Assembly: GCF_049860565.1 (NCBI RefSeq)
Contig: NZ_CP172056.1
Coordinates: forward strand, 1,860,001-1,924,000
Direction of reading: 5' to 3'
Source of the DNA: Desulfitobacterium_A nosdiversum
GTDB lineage: Bacteria > Bacillota > Desulfitobacteriia > Desulfitobacteriales > Desulfitobacteriaceae
DNA: 64,000 bases
Shown here piece by piece: positions 17,321 through 25,143 of this stretch; the stretch's first letter is position 1; every line of letters begins with the position of its first letter. Under the pieces are notes generated by a model. The model saw nothing but the letters and a program-made list of their open reading frames with translations. It was not told where the DNA came from and searched no databases. Both the position numbers and the translations under genes were made by a program.

Positions 17321-18469
17321 TTGAAAACGTTAAGCATCCTCGGATCAACAGGCTCCATTGGCACGCAGACTTTAGATGTAGTCCGTGAAAATCCGGATCA
17401 GCTTCGAGTTTATGCACTCGCAGCAGGAAGCAATGTTGATAAAATAGAACAACAGGTTCGCGAGTTTAAACCGCAAAGAGTGGCCCTGATGAATGAAGAG
17501 GCGGCAGAAGAGCTGAAAAGTCGTTTATCCGATCTTCCGATTCCTGTTGAACAAGGGATGAAGGGAATGATCTCCGCGGTTACCGCCGATGAACCCGATA
17601 CGATTGTTACGGCTATAAGCGGAAGAATAGGTTTAGAACCAACCCTGACTGCTTTAAACGCAGGAAAAAATATTGCCTTGGCTAATAAAGAAACCCTTGT
17701 TGCCGGAGGAGATCTTGTGATGGAAACTGCCCGTAAATTGGGGTGTTCCATTATTCCCGTTGACAGTGAACACTCCGCTATTTTTCAATGCTTAGAGGAG
17801 CCTAAGGGTACTTTGGATAAACTCCTGATTACGGCCTCCGGAGGACCATTCTTAGGCTGGCCGCATGAAAAATTAAAAGGCGTAACCCCTGAAATGGCAC
17901 TAAAGCATCCGAATTGGAGTATGGGCGCTAAAATTACGATTGATTCGGCGACAATGATGAATAAGGGACTTGAGGTGATTGAGGCCCATCACCTTTTCGG
18001 TTTGAATTATGATAAAATCGAAGTATTAATTCATCCGCAAAGTGTTGTTCACTCAATGGTTCAATATCAAGATGGAAGCGTTTTAGCCCAACTGGGCCGT
18101 CCGGATATGCGATTGCCCATTCAATATGCCTTAAGTTATCCCACCCGATGGCCGAGTTCATTTGAAAGGCTGGATCTTAGGGGGAAAACCTTGACATTCC
18201 AGGAGCCAAACCTTCAAGAGACGCCGGCCCTTGCACTCGCGTATGAGGTTGGACGACGGGGGGGAACTCTTCCAGCGGTTATGAACGCTGCCAACGAAGT
18301 TTCGGTTTATGCCTTTTTAGAAGGAAAAATCGGATATTTACAAATCGTTGAAATCGTGGAAGCAGTTTGTCAGGAACACGAGGTGTTAGATATTACAGAT
18401 TTGGAAAGCATACTAGAAGCAGACGAGTGGGCCCGCAAGCGAGCAAAAGAGAGAATTATAAATTCGTAA
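17321..18469 (+). CDS. dxr: 1-deoxy-D-xylulose-5-phosphate reductoisomerase
   Basis: Second step of the MEP isoprenoid pathway (DXP to MEP, NADPH). The nucleotide-binding start LSILGSTGSIGTQTLDVV is at residues 4-21; the metal/substrate motifs VDSEHSAIFQC and TASGGPF follow, then the MNKGLEVIEAHHLF segment. It is 382 residues, a normal length. TTG start with GGAAGTGAG 6 bases upstream. With ispG downstream this supplies the isoprenoids used by uppS. Confidence 0.97.
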   Translation: MKTLSILGSTGSIGTQTLDVVRENPDQLRVYALAAGSNVDKIEQQVREFKPQRVALMNEEAAEELKSRLSDLPIPVEQGMKGMISAVTADEPDTIVTAISGRIGLEPTLTALNAGKNIALANKETLVAGGDLVMETARKLGCSIIPVDSEHSAIFQCLEEPKGTLDKLLITASGGPFLGWPHEKLKGVTPEMALKHPNWSMGAKITIDSATMMNKGLEVIEAHHLFGLNYDKIEVLIHPQSVVHSMVQYQDGSVLAQLGRPDMRLPIQYALSYPTRWPSSFERLDLRGKTLTFQEPNLQETPALALAYEVGRRGGTLPAVMNAANEVSVYAFLEGKIGYLQIVEIVEAVCQEHEVLDITDLESILEADEWARKRAKERIINS

Positions 18470-18509
18470 GGGGTAATTGTAGGGATTTCCGTGATGAGGA
18501 GGGATTTTT

Positions 18510-19571
18510 GTGATCACTAATGCCTTAGCCATTATCTTTGTTTTCGGGTTGCTGGTCATGATTCATGAGTTTGGGCACTTTATGGTTGCACGATGGAATG
18601 GAATCAAAGTTCTTGAATTTGCCTTTGGATTTGGTCCCAAACTTATAGGGTTTCAGGGTAAAGAAACGTATTATGCGATTCGCGCCGTTCCCTTAGGCGG
18701 ATTTGTACGATTATATGGAATGGATCCTGAAATCGATGAAAATGGCGAGCAGGTCTTGGCCCCCTCGCATGATCCCCAAAGCTACATGAATAAAAAGGTC
18801 TGGCAAAAGATGTCCGTTATTGCTGCCGGTCCAATCATGAATTTTGTCTTGGCCATTTTTCTATTCATGATTGTTTTTGCCTATTATGGGATTCCTACTG
18901 CAGGAAATGGCATTGGATCTCTCATTCAGGGAAAACCTGCTGAGAAGATTGGGCTTCAGGTCGGGGCAAAAATTCAAGCGATTGATGGTGCGGCTACCCC
19001 TGACTGGAATACCTTAACGAATGCAATTCATTCCAAACCGAATCAAAAGATTACCTTAACTGTCGAATACGCCGGAAAGGTTCAGAACGTAACATTACAA
19101 ACGGAAAAGGATGCCCAGACGGGTTATGGTATGGTTGGAATTGCGCCGGAAGTCATTTATCAGAAAACATCCCTTTTGGATTCAGCTAAATTAGGAATGC
19201 AAAAAACAATTGAATTTACACGATTTATTGTTATCACACTAACCGAGATGATCACCGGCAAGGTTCCTGCGGAAGTAGGAGGGCCGGTCGCTATTGCTCA
19301 GGCAATTGGTGAAGGAGCTCAGCAGGGATTTGCAAGTTTACTGGGTTTAACAGGAATTTTAAGTATTCAGCTTGGGTTATTAAATCTCTTTCCGATTCCT
19401 GCCTTGGATGGAAGCCGTTTAGTTTTTCTTTTAATCGAAGGGTTAAGGGGGAAACCGGTGAAACCTGAGCGCGAAAATTTTATCCATTTTGTTGGATTTG
19501 TGTTACTTCTTGCAGTGATGATCGCTGTAACCTACCAGGATATTCTTAAACTCTTTGTTAGCAAAGGGTAG
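18510..19571 (+). CDS. rseP: Site-2 zinc metalloprotease RseP/RasP
   Basis: Intramembrane protease of regulated proteolysis. The zinc motif HEFGH is at residues 19-23 in the first membrane segment; a PDZ domain occupies about 125-205 (KIGLQVGAKIQAIDG), and the second metal motif NLFPIPALDGSR lies in a C-terminal membrane segment. Length is 353 residues. GTG start with GAGGAGGG upstream. The targets (anti-sigma factors, FtsL-like proteins in Bacillus) cannot be told from this window. Confidence 0.96.
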   Translation: MITNALAIIFVFGLLVMIHEFGHFMVARWNGIKVLEFAFGFGPKLIGFQGKETYYAIRAVPLGGFVRLYGMDPEIDENGEQVLAPSHDPQSYMNKKVWQKMSVIAAGPIMNFVLAIFLFMIVFAYYGIPTAGNGIGSLIQGKPAEKIGLQVGAKIQAIDGAATPDWNTLTNAIHSKPNQKITLTVEYAGKVQNVTLQTEKDAQTGYGMVGIAPEVIYQKTSLLDSAKLGMQKTIEFTRFIVITLTEMITGKVPAEVGGPVAIAQAIGEGAQQGFASLLGLTGILSIQLGLLNLFPIPALDGSRLVFLLIEGLRGKPVKPERENFIHFVGFVLLLAVMIAVTYQDILKLFVSKG

Positions 19572-19583
19572 GAGGCAAGCATT

Positions 19584-20666
19584 GTGCCAAGAAAACAGAC
19601 GAAAGAAGTTAAGATTGGCCATGTCACTATAGGCGGTGGAGCACCTATAGTGATCCAATCAATGACAAATACGGATACTCGTGATGTACTGGCAACTTTG
19701 AAACAGATTGAGGCTTTAGCACAAGCAGGCTGTGAGGTTGTGCGTATTGCCGTTCTTGATCAAGATGCGGCATACGCGGTTAAAGAAATTGCATCTCAAA
19801 GTATGCTTCCCGTGATTGCAGATATTCATTTCGATTATCGTTTAGCTCTGATTGCAATCGAACAGGGAATTCACGGTTTACGGCTTAATCCAGGAAATAT
19901 TGGAGCCCGCTGGAAGGTTCAAGAGGTTGTGCGCGCTGTTAAGGAACGGGAAATCCCGATCCGCATTGGCGTTAATGGGGGCTCCTTAGATAAAGAGATC
20001 CGCGAAAAATATCACGGAATTACGGCGGAGGGAATGGTTGAAAGCGCTTTAAATCATATCCATATCCTTGAAGAGGAAGGATATGATAAAATAAAAGTCT
20101 CCTTAAAGGCATCCGAGGTCCCGCTGATGCTTAAAGCGTATCGTTTAATGTCTGAAACCGTGGATTACCCCCTGCATGTTGGTGTAACCGAAGCGGGGAC
20201 TGTTCGCTCCGGCTTGATAAAATCCGCCGTCGGGATTGGGACTTTGCTGGCGGAAGGAATCGGCGATACGATTCGTGTCTCGCTGACAGGCGATCCGGTG
20301 CAAGAGATCCCGGTTGCGCTTGGAATCTTAAGGACCTTAGGATTAAAAGAACGCAGTGTTGATTTGATCAGCTGTCCGACATGCGGCCGAACTCAGGTTA
20401 ATCTGGCCGAATTGGCTGATCAAGTGGAAATGAAGCTTTCGCATCTTCCAGTTTTGGACAGGCCTTTAAAAGTGGCGGTTATGGGCTGTGCAGTAAATGG
20501 TCCGGGTGAAGCACGAGAAGCTGACTTTGGCATTGCCGGCGGGAAGGGAATGGGGCTCCTCTTCCGGAAGGGTGAAATTGTGGCGAGAATGCCTGAGGCA
20601 GAACTGCTGCCCGCCTTACTTGAAGAAATTGAGAATTATGTTAAAGAACATAGAAAGGATGAATAA
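19584..20666 (+). CDS. ispG: 4-hydroxy-3-methylbut-2-en-1-yl diphosphate synthase
   Basis: Penultimate MEP pathway step, a 4Fe-4S enzyme reducing MEcPP to HMBPP. Cluster ligands are visible as C264 and C267 (SCPTCGRT), C302 (GCAVNGPGEA) and E309 in the same motif. The TIM-barrel part has VRIAVLDQDAA and PVIADIHFDYRLA. The 360-residue length is that of the bacterial form without an insert. GTG start with GGAGG about 9 bases upstream, 12 bases after rseP. Confidence 0.97.
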   Translation: MPRKQTKEVKIGHVTIGGGAPIVIQSMTNTDTRDVLATLKQIEALAQAGCEVVRIAVLDQDAAYAVKEIASQSMLPVIADIHFDYRLALIAIEQGIHGLRLNPGNIGARWKVQEVVRAVKEREIPIRIGVNGGSLDKEIREKYHGITAEGMVESALNHIHILEEEGYDKIKVSLKASEVPLMLKAYRLMSETVDYPLHVGVTEAGTVRSGLIKSAVGIGTLLAEGIGDTIRVSLTGDPVQEIPVALGILRTLGLKERSVDLISCPTCGRTQVNLAELADQVEMKLSHLPVLDRPLKVAVMGCAVNGPGEAREADFGIAGGKGMGLLFRKGEIVARMPEAELLPALLEEIENYVKEHRKDE

Positions 20667-20670
20667 TTAG

Positions 20671-22392
20671 ATGCGTGTAAGTCAGGTACTCGTTCCAACA
20701 TTACGGGAAGTTCCAGCTGAGGCTGAAGTTGTAAGCCAAAAGTTAATGCTTCGGGCAGGACTGATTCGCAAATCAGCTGCAGGAATTTATACGTATTTAC
20801 CCTTAGGCTTAAGAATTTTAAAGAAGATTGAGCAAATTGTTCGCGAAGAAATGGATGCTAAAGGCGGACAAGAGGTTCTCCTGCCGATTGTTCAGCCGGC
20901 AGAATTATGGCGTGAAACGGGCCGTTGGGATGTATACGGGCCGGAAATGTTTCGTGTAACCGACCGCCATGAGCGTGAATTTTGTCTTGGCCCGACACAT
21001 GAAGAGATCGTAACCGATCTCGTACGGGGAGAGGTTCGTTCTTATAAGCAACTTCCTCTGCTTCTTTACCAGATCCAAAATAAATATCGGGATGAACGGC
21101 GTCCGCGCTTCGGTTTAATGAGAGGCCGGGAATTCGTGATGAAGGACCTCTACTCCTTTGACCGTGACGAGGCGGGACTCGCTGAAAGTTATAACAAAAT
21201 GTATGACGCTTATACACGCATCTTTTCACGCTGCGGCTTGACCTTCCGTCCAGTTGAAGCAGATGCGGGGGCAATCGGCGGAAGTGGAGGAACCCACGAA
21301 TTTATGGTTCTCGCTGATTCCGGTGAGGCTGCCGTCGTCTATTGTCCCGACTGCGACTATGCGGCAAATGTCGAGAAAGCGGAATGCAGCCCGCATCCAA
21401 TTGAGAGTGAAACAGTAAATGGGGAATACGAGCGCGTTGCAACACCGGACTCGAAGACGATCGACCAAGTCTCTGATTTCTTAGGGTTAGGAAAACATGA
21501 ACTGGTTAAATCGATCTTATATCAAGGCGATGATCAAATCTTCCTGGTTCTTGTCCGCGGCGACCGTGAAATCAATGAAATTAAACTGAACAATATGCTT
21601 GGACCATTTGTTAATCTTCAGCTTGCAGCTGCTGAAACCGTAAGAGAGACTTTAGGATGCGAGCCTGGATTTGTTGGACCGATCAATGCGGCTAAGGATT
21701 TAAAAATCGTAGCTGACCTGGAAGTTCCTTTGATGAAAAGGGCAGCATGCGGGGCTAATCAGCCGGACCAGCATTATGTCAATGTCCTGCCTGAGCGCGA
21801 CTTCCGGATGGATCAAGTTTTTGATTTGCGCATGGTCAATGCAGGTGAAAAATGTCCTAAATGCGGCGGCTCTTTACAAGAGGCCCGCGGTATTGAAGTC
21901 GGACAAGTCTTTAAATTGGGAACGAAGTATTCTAAAGCCTTGAATGCAACCTTTTTAGATGAAAATGGGCAGGAAAAACCGTGTGTCATGGGATGCTACG
22001 GGGTCGGGGTCAGCCGGACTATTGCTGCCGCAATTGAGCAAAACAATGATAAGGACGGGATCATCTGGCCTATTCCGATTGCACCGTTCCATGTTATTTT
22101 AGTACCTGTAAGCATGAAAGATACCCAAGTAGCCGAAACAGCAGATAAGCTTTACGAGGAGATGCGTAAGGCTGGGGTGGAAGTCATCATCGATGATCGT
22201 GATGAACGCCCAGGTGTTAAATTTAAAGATGCCGACCTGGTAGGATATCCCCTTCGTGTAACTGTAGGGAGCAAGACGCTGGCTGAGGGAAAAGTTGAGC
22301 TTCGCTTCCGCAAATCGGGAGAGATGGAGCTTGTGAAGGTCGAAGAACTTACAGCGCGCGTTAAAGAGATTATTACGGAAGCGTTGAAGTAA
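20671..22392 (+). CDS. proS: Prolyl-tRNA synthetase (bacterial type)
   Basis: Class II synthetase charging tRNA-Pro. Motif 2 is visible in QIQNKYRDERRPRFGLMRGR, motif 3 near GCYGVGVSRTI. An editing (INS) domain lies between residues about 225 and 405, and the anticodon-binding domain follows at the C-terminus (PFHVILVPVSMKD). At 573 residues it is the bacterial ProS with the inserted editing domain. It starts 4 bases after ispG. In Bacillus polC would follow; here it does not. Confidence 0.97.
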   Translation: MRVSQVLVPTLREVPAEAEVVSQKLMLRAGLIRKSAAGIYTYLPLGLRILKKIEQIVREEMDAKGGQEVLLPIVQPAELWRETGRWDVYGPEMFRVTDRHEREFCLGPTHEEIVTDLVRGEVRSYKQLPLLLYQIQNKYRDERRPRFGLMRGREFVMKDLYSFDRDEAGLAESYNKMYDAYTRIFSRCGLTFRPVEADAGAIGGSGGTHEFMVLADSGEAAVVYCPDCDYAANVEKAECSPHPIESETVNGEYERVATPDSKTIDQVSDFLGLGKHELVKSILYQGDDQIFLVLVRGDREINEIKLNNMLGPFVNLQLAAAETVRETLGCEPGFVGPINAAKDLKIVADLEVPLMKRAACGANQPDQHYVNVLPERDFRMDQVFDLRMVNAGEKCPKCGGSLQEARGIEVGQVFKLGTKYSKALNATFLDENGQEKPCVMGCYGVGVSRTIAAAIEQNNDKDGIIWPIPIAPFHVILVPVSMKDTQVAETADKLYEEMRKAGVEVIIDDRDERPGVKFKDADLVGYPLRVTVGSKTLAEGKVELRFRKSGEMELVKVEELTARVKEIITEALK

Positions 22393-22442
22393 TACCGCGT
22401 ATTTTAATCTCCATTTATTTCCCTTTTTATTTCCCTCAGGTG

Positions 22443-22471
22443 TTGCGATTGCTTGCAGGATATGCTATAGT
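22443..22471 (+). promoter_or_regulatory. Promoter of the rimP-nusA-infB operon
   Basis: TTGCGA at 22443-22448 and TATAGT at 22466-22471 with a 17-base spacer, 169 bases before rimP, at the start of a 247-base gap. Confidence 0.6.
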
Positions 22472-22500
22472 TTAAAATGGAATTGAAGGAATAAATTAAG

Positions 22501-22524
22501 GAGTGGGTTTTGAACCCACTCTTT
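22501..22524 (+). terminator. Leader hairpin (possible attenuator) before rimP
   Basis: Perfect 9-bp stem GAGTGGGTT/AACCCACTC (22501-22509 with 22513-22521) with a 3-base loop and three Ts. It lies downstream of the rimP promoter, so it could attenuate the operon; alternatively it ends readthrough from proS. Confidence 0.6.
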
Positions 22525-22639
22525 CATTTACGCGATCAAAGAAATTAAATGGTTTAACATTTGCGATACATAAAAAGTATAACTTTACCAAACCTTCGTA
22601 AGACTAGTTAAAGCAGGTTTTTATAAAAGGAGAGATAAA

Positions 22640-23098
22640 ATGGGACAGCCAGTCACACAAAAGGTTGAAGCTTTGATTACTCCGATTATTCGGGAGCATG
22701 GGCTTGAACTGGTGGATGTAGAGTACATAAAAGAAGGCGCACATTGGTACCTTCGTCTTTATATTGATAAGGAAGAAGGAGTAGATCTCGACGATTGCAC
22801 GAACATAAGTCACGCAGTGAGTGAACTCCTGGATCAGAATGATCCAATTCCTCAAGCCTACATGTTGGAAGTCTCTTCACCAGGTTTGGAACGCCCCTTA
22901 AAAAAGGACCAAGATTTTATCCGTTTTCAAGGTGAGTTGATCCATATTCGCACCCGAGAAACTTATCAAGGATATCAAGAGTTTACAGGATATTTAGTAG
23001 GGCTTATCAATAACGAGATAGTTCTTGAATATGAGGATGAGAAGATCGCAGTTCCGAGAGATATTGTAGAAAAAGCAAATTTAGCATTGGACTTTTAG
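22640..23098 (+). CDS. rimP: Ribosome maturation factor RimP
   Basis: Needed for 30S maturation. 152 residues, with the family segments HGLELVDVEYIKEGAHWYLR, DLDDCTNISHAVSELLD and LEVSSPGLERPL. AAAAGGAGAG precedes the ATG. It heads the conserved rimP-nusA-rnpM-ylxQ-infB order. Confidence 0.96.
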   Translation: MGQPVTQKVEALITPIIREHGLELVDVEYIKEGAHWYLRLYIDKEEGVDLDDCTNISHAVSELLDQNDPIPQAYMLEVSSPGLERPLKKDQDFIRFQGELIHIRTRETYQGYQEFTGYLVGLINNEIVLEYEDEKIAVPRDIVEKANLALDF

Positions 23099-23144
23099 AG
23101 AGGATCTATCTTATTTAACTAAACACAAGGGGGAAAGATTAAAA

Positions 23145-24533
23145 ATGAATATGGAATTCATTGAGGCCTTGCATGAATTAGAAAAGGAGCGAGGAATTTC
23201 AGCGGAAGTTTTATTTGAAACAATCGAAGCGGCATTAATTTCAGCTTATAAGAAGAATTTTGCATCACTGCAAAATGTTCGTGTAAGCATTGATCGGATA
23301 ACAGGAGAGTTCAAGGTTTTTTCGCGCAAAACGGTTGTTGATGAAGTTGAAGACAGCCGGACTCAGGTTTCATTGGCTGAAGCCCGCAAAATCGATCCCA
23401 ATTACAATCTTGAGGATGTCGTCGAATATGAAGTAACACCACGCGATTTCGGACGAATTGCAGCGCAAACCGCGAAGCAAGTTGTTGTCCAAAGAATTCG
23501 CGAAGCTGAACGTGGAATGATTTATGATGAGTATATTAACCGCGAAGGGGATATCGTCACTGGGGTTGTTCAGCGTTACGATCAAAAAAATGTCATTGTC
23601 GATTTAGGCAAGGTTGAAGCCATTTTGATGGCGCAGGAACAAATCCCGGGAGAGACGTATCAGTCGTTTGAACGGATTAAAACTTACGTTGTGGAAGTTA
23701 AAAAAACGACGAAGGGACCGCAGATCATGCTGTCCAGAACGCATCCCGGCTTGATTAAACGCCTTTTTGAACTGGAAGTCCCTGAAATTCACGATGGCTT
23801 TGTTGAAATTAAAGGAGTTTCTCGTGAAGCAGGCGCTCGTTCAAAACTGGCAGTTTATTCCCGGGATCCGAATGTTGACGCGGTAGGGGCTTGCGTCGGC
23901 CCTAAGGGAAGCCGGGTTCAGAGCATCGTCAATGAACTCAAAGGCGAAAAAATTGATATTGTTAATTATTCAGCAGATCCTGAGGAATTTGTAGCTAACG
24001 CACTTTCTCCGGCTAAGGTCGTTGGGGTTTATCCTAAGCCGAATGAGAAGGTTGCCCTAGTTGTTGTTCCTGATTATCAGCTTTCCTTAGCTATTGGCAA
24101 GGAAGGTCAAAATGCCCGTTTGGCTGCTAAATTAACGAACTGGAAAATTGATATTAAGAGTGAATCGCAAGCATTGGCTCAAAATCTTATTCCGGAAGAA
24201 ACCGATCAAGATGCAGCTGAATACGATGAATACGAGAATTACGATGAAAATTATGACGACTATGATGAAAATGCTGAGTATGACGAATATGACGAGTATG
24301 ATGAAAACGCTGAGTACGATGAAAACGCAGAGTATGACGAAAATGCTGAATATGATGAAAATGGTGAGTACGATGTAAATTCGGAGTACGACGAGTACTC
24401 TGATTATACGGATGAATCAGCAGATTATGGTGAAGGTAATTCAGATCTTGACATAAATGTCCAAACAGAAGAGACTCACGATTCAGCCCCTTCCGAGCCG
24501 ACGAAGAGTAAAAAGAAAAAAGGGAAGAAGTGA
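23145..24533 (+). CDS. nusA: Transcription termination/antitermination factor NusA with a long acidic repeat tail
   Basis: Binds RNA polymerase and modulates pausing, termination and rRNA antitermination. The N-terminal polymerase-binding domain (about 1-125) is followed by the S1 domain (about 130-200) and two KH domains to about 345 (CVGPKGSRVQSIV; SLAIGKEGQNARLAAKLT). Typical Firmicute NusA ends near there. This one adds about 110 residues dominated by Tyr, Asp, Glu and Asn in an approximate YDENAE repeat (about 362-430) and ends with a Lys-rich KSKKKKGKK. The extension is encoded by imperfect GAxTAxGAxGAA repeats and may vary in length between strains. ATG 23145; GGGGGA upstream. Confidence 0.96.
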   Translation: MNMEFIEALHELEKERGISAEVLFETIEAALISAYKKNFASLQNVRVSIDRITGEFKVFSRKTVVDEVEDSRTQVSLAEARKIDPNYNLEDVVEYEVTPRDFGRIAAQTAKQVVVQRIREAERGMIYDEYINREGDIVTGVVQRYDQKNVIVDLGKVEAILMAQEQIPGETYQSFERIKTYVVEVKKTTKGPQIMLSRTHPGLIKRLFELEVPEIHDGFVEIKGVSREAGARSKLAVYSRDPNVDAVGACVGPKGSRVQSIVNELKGEKIDIVNYSADPEEFVANALSPAKVVGVYPKPNEKVALVVVPDYQLSLAIGKEGQNARLAAKLTNWKIDIKSESQALAQNLIPEETDQDAAEYDEYENYDENYDDYDENAEYDEYDEYDENAEYDENAEYDENAEYDENGEYDVNSEYDEYSDYTDESADYGEGNSDLDINVQTEETHDSAPSEPTKSKKKKGKK

Positions 24534-24537
24534 GAGA

Positions 24538-24804
24538 ATGAAGGCGCGTAAAATTCCGATGCGCATGTGCTTGGGCTGCCAAGAAATGAAACCTAAAAAA
24601 GAACTTGTACGTATTGTCCGGACACCTGAAGGAACCGTTGAACTCGATCCAACAGGAAAACGTAATGGCCGAGGCGCATATATTTGTCCGCAAGTAGAGT
24701 GCCTTAAGGCAGCAGTAAAAGGCAATCGGTTTCAAAAGGCATTGGACATCGCTCTTTCTCCAGAATTGATTCAAGAATTAGAAGGGAAGCTGGCCGATTC
24801 GTGA
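24538..24804 (+). CDS. rnpM: RNase P modulator RnpM (YlxR)
   Basis: Small basic RNA-binding protein of the YlxR family, reported to bind RNase P RNA in Bacillus. 88 residues with the signature MRMCLGCQEMKPKKELVRIV, GRGAYICP and a second cysteine in VECLKAA. ATG 24538 follows GAAGTGAGAG; an upstream open frame back to 24457 only overlaps the nusA tail. It overlaps the next gene by 4 bases. Confidence 0.94.
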   Translation: MKARKIPMRMCLGCQEMKPKKELVRIVRTPEGTVELDPTGKRNGRGAYICPQVECLKAAVKGNRFQKALDIALSPELIQELEGKLADS

Positions 24805-25097
24805 TAGAACGGATTTATTCTTTGTTGGGTATTGCTCGCAGAGCAGGAAAAATAACCTCCGGCGAGTCTCAAGTTGAAGCTATGCTGAAAAAAAGCAAAG
24901 GCAATTTGCTTATTTTGGCTGAAGATGCGCCGGGTACTCATAAAAAATACACACAATGGGCTGAAGATTTAAAGATACCGGTACTTATCCAAGGTAACAA
25001 AGTGGGGTTGGGAAAAGCTATTGGTTTATCGCAACGCTCAACAGTTTTAGTGATGGATGAAGGATTTGCCAAAGCGATCTTAAAGGTAAGGAGCTGA
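24801..25097 (+). CDS. L7Ae-family RNA-binding protein YlxQ
   Basis: 98 residues; GTG start within a 4-base overlap (GTGA) with rnpM, so translation is coupled. The start IYSLLGIARRAGKITSGE, then LLILAEDAPGTHKKY and the ending resemble YlxQ/YbxF-type L7Ae proteins that bind kink-turn RNA. The precise target is not known for this subgroup. The position between rnpM and infB is conserved. Confidence 0.9.
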   Translation: MIERIYSLLGIARRAGKITSGESQVEAMLKKSKGNLLILAEDAPGTHKKYTQWAEDLKIPVLIQGNKVGLGKAIGLSQRSTVLVMDEGFAKAILKVRS

Positions 25098-25143
25098 CGG
25101 CTTGGAGTATATATCGGGTGCTGAATAAGTGGGGGTGGTTGTA

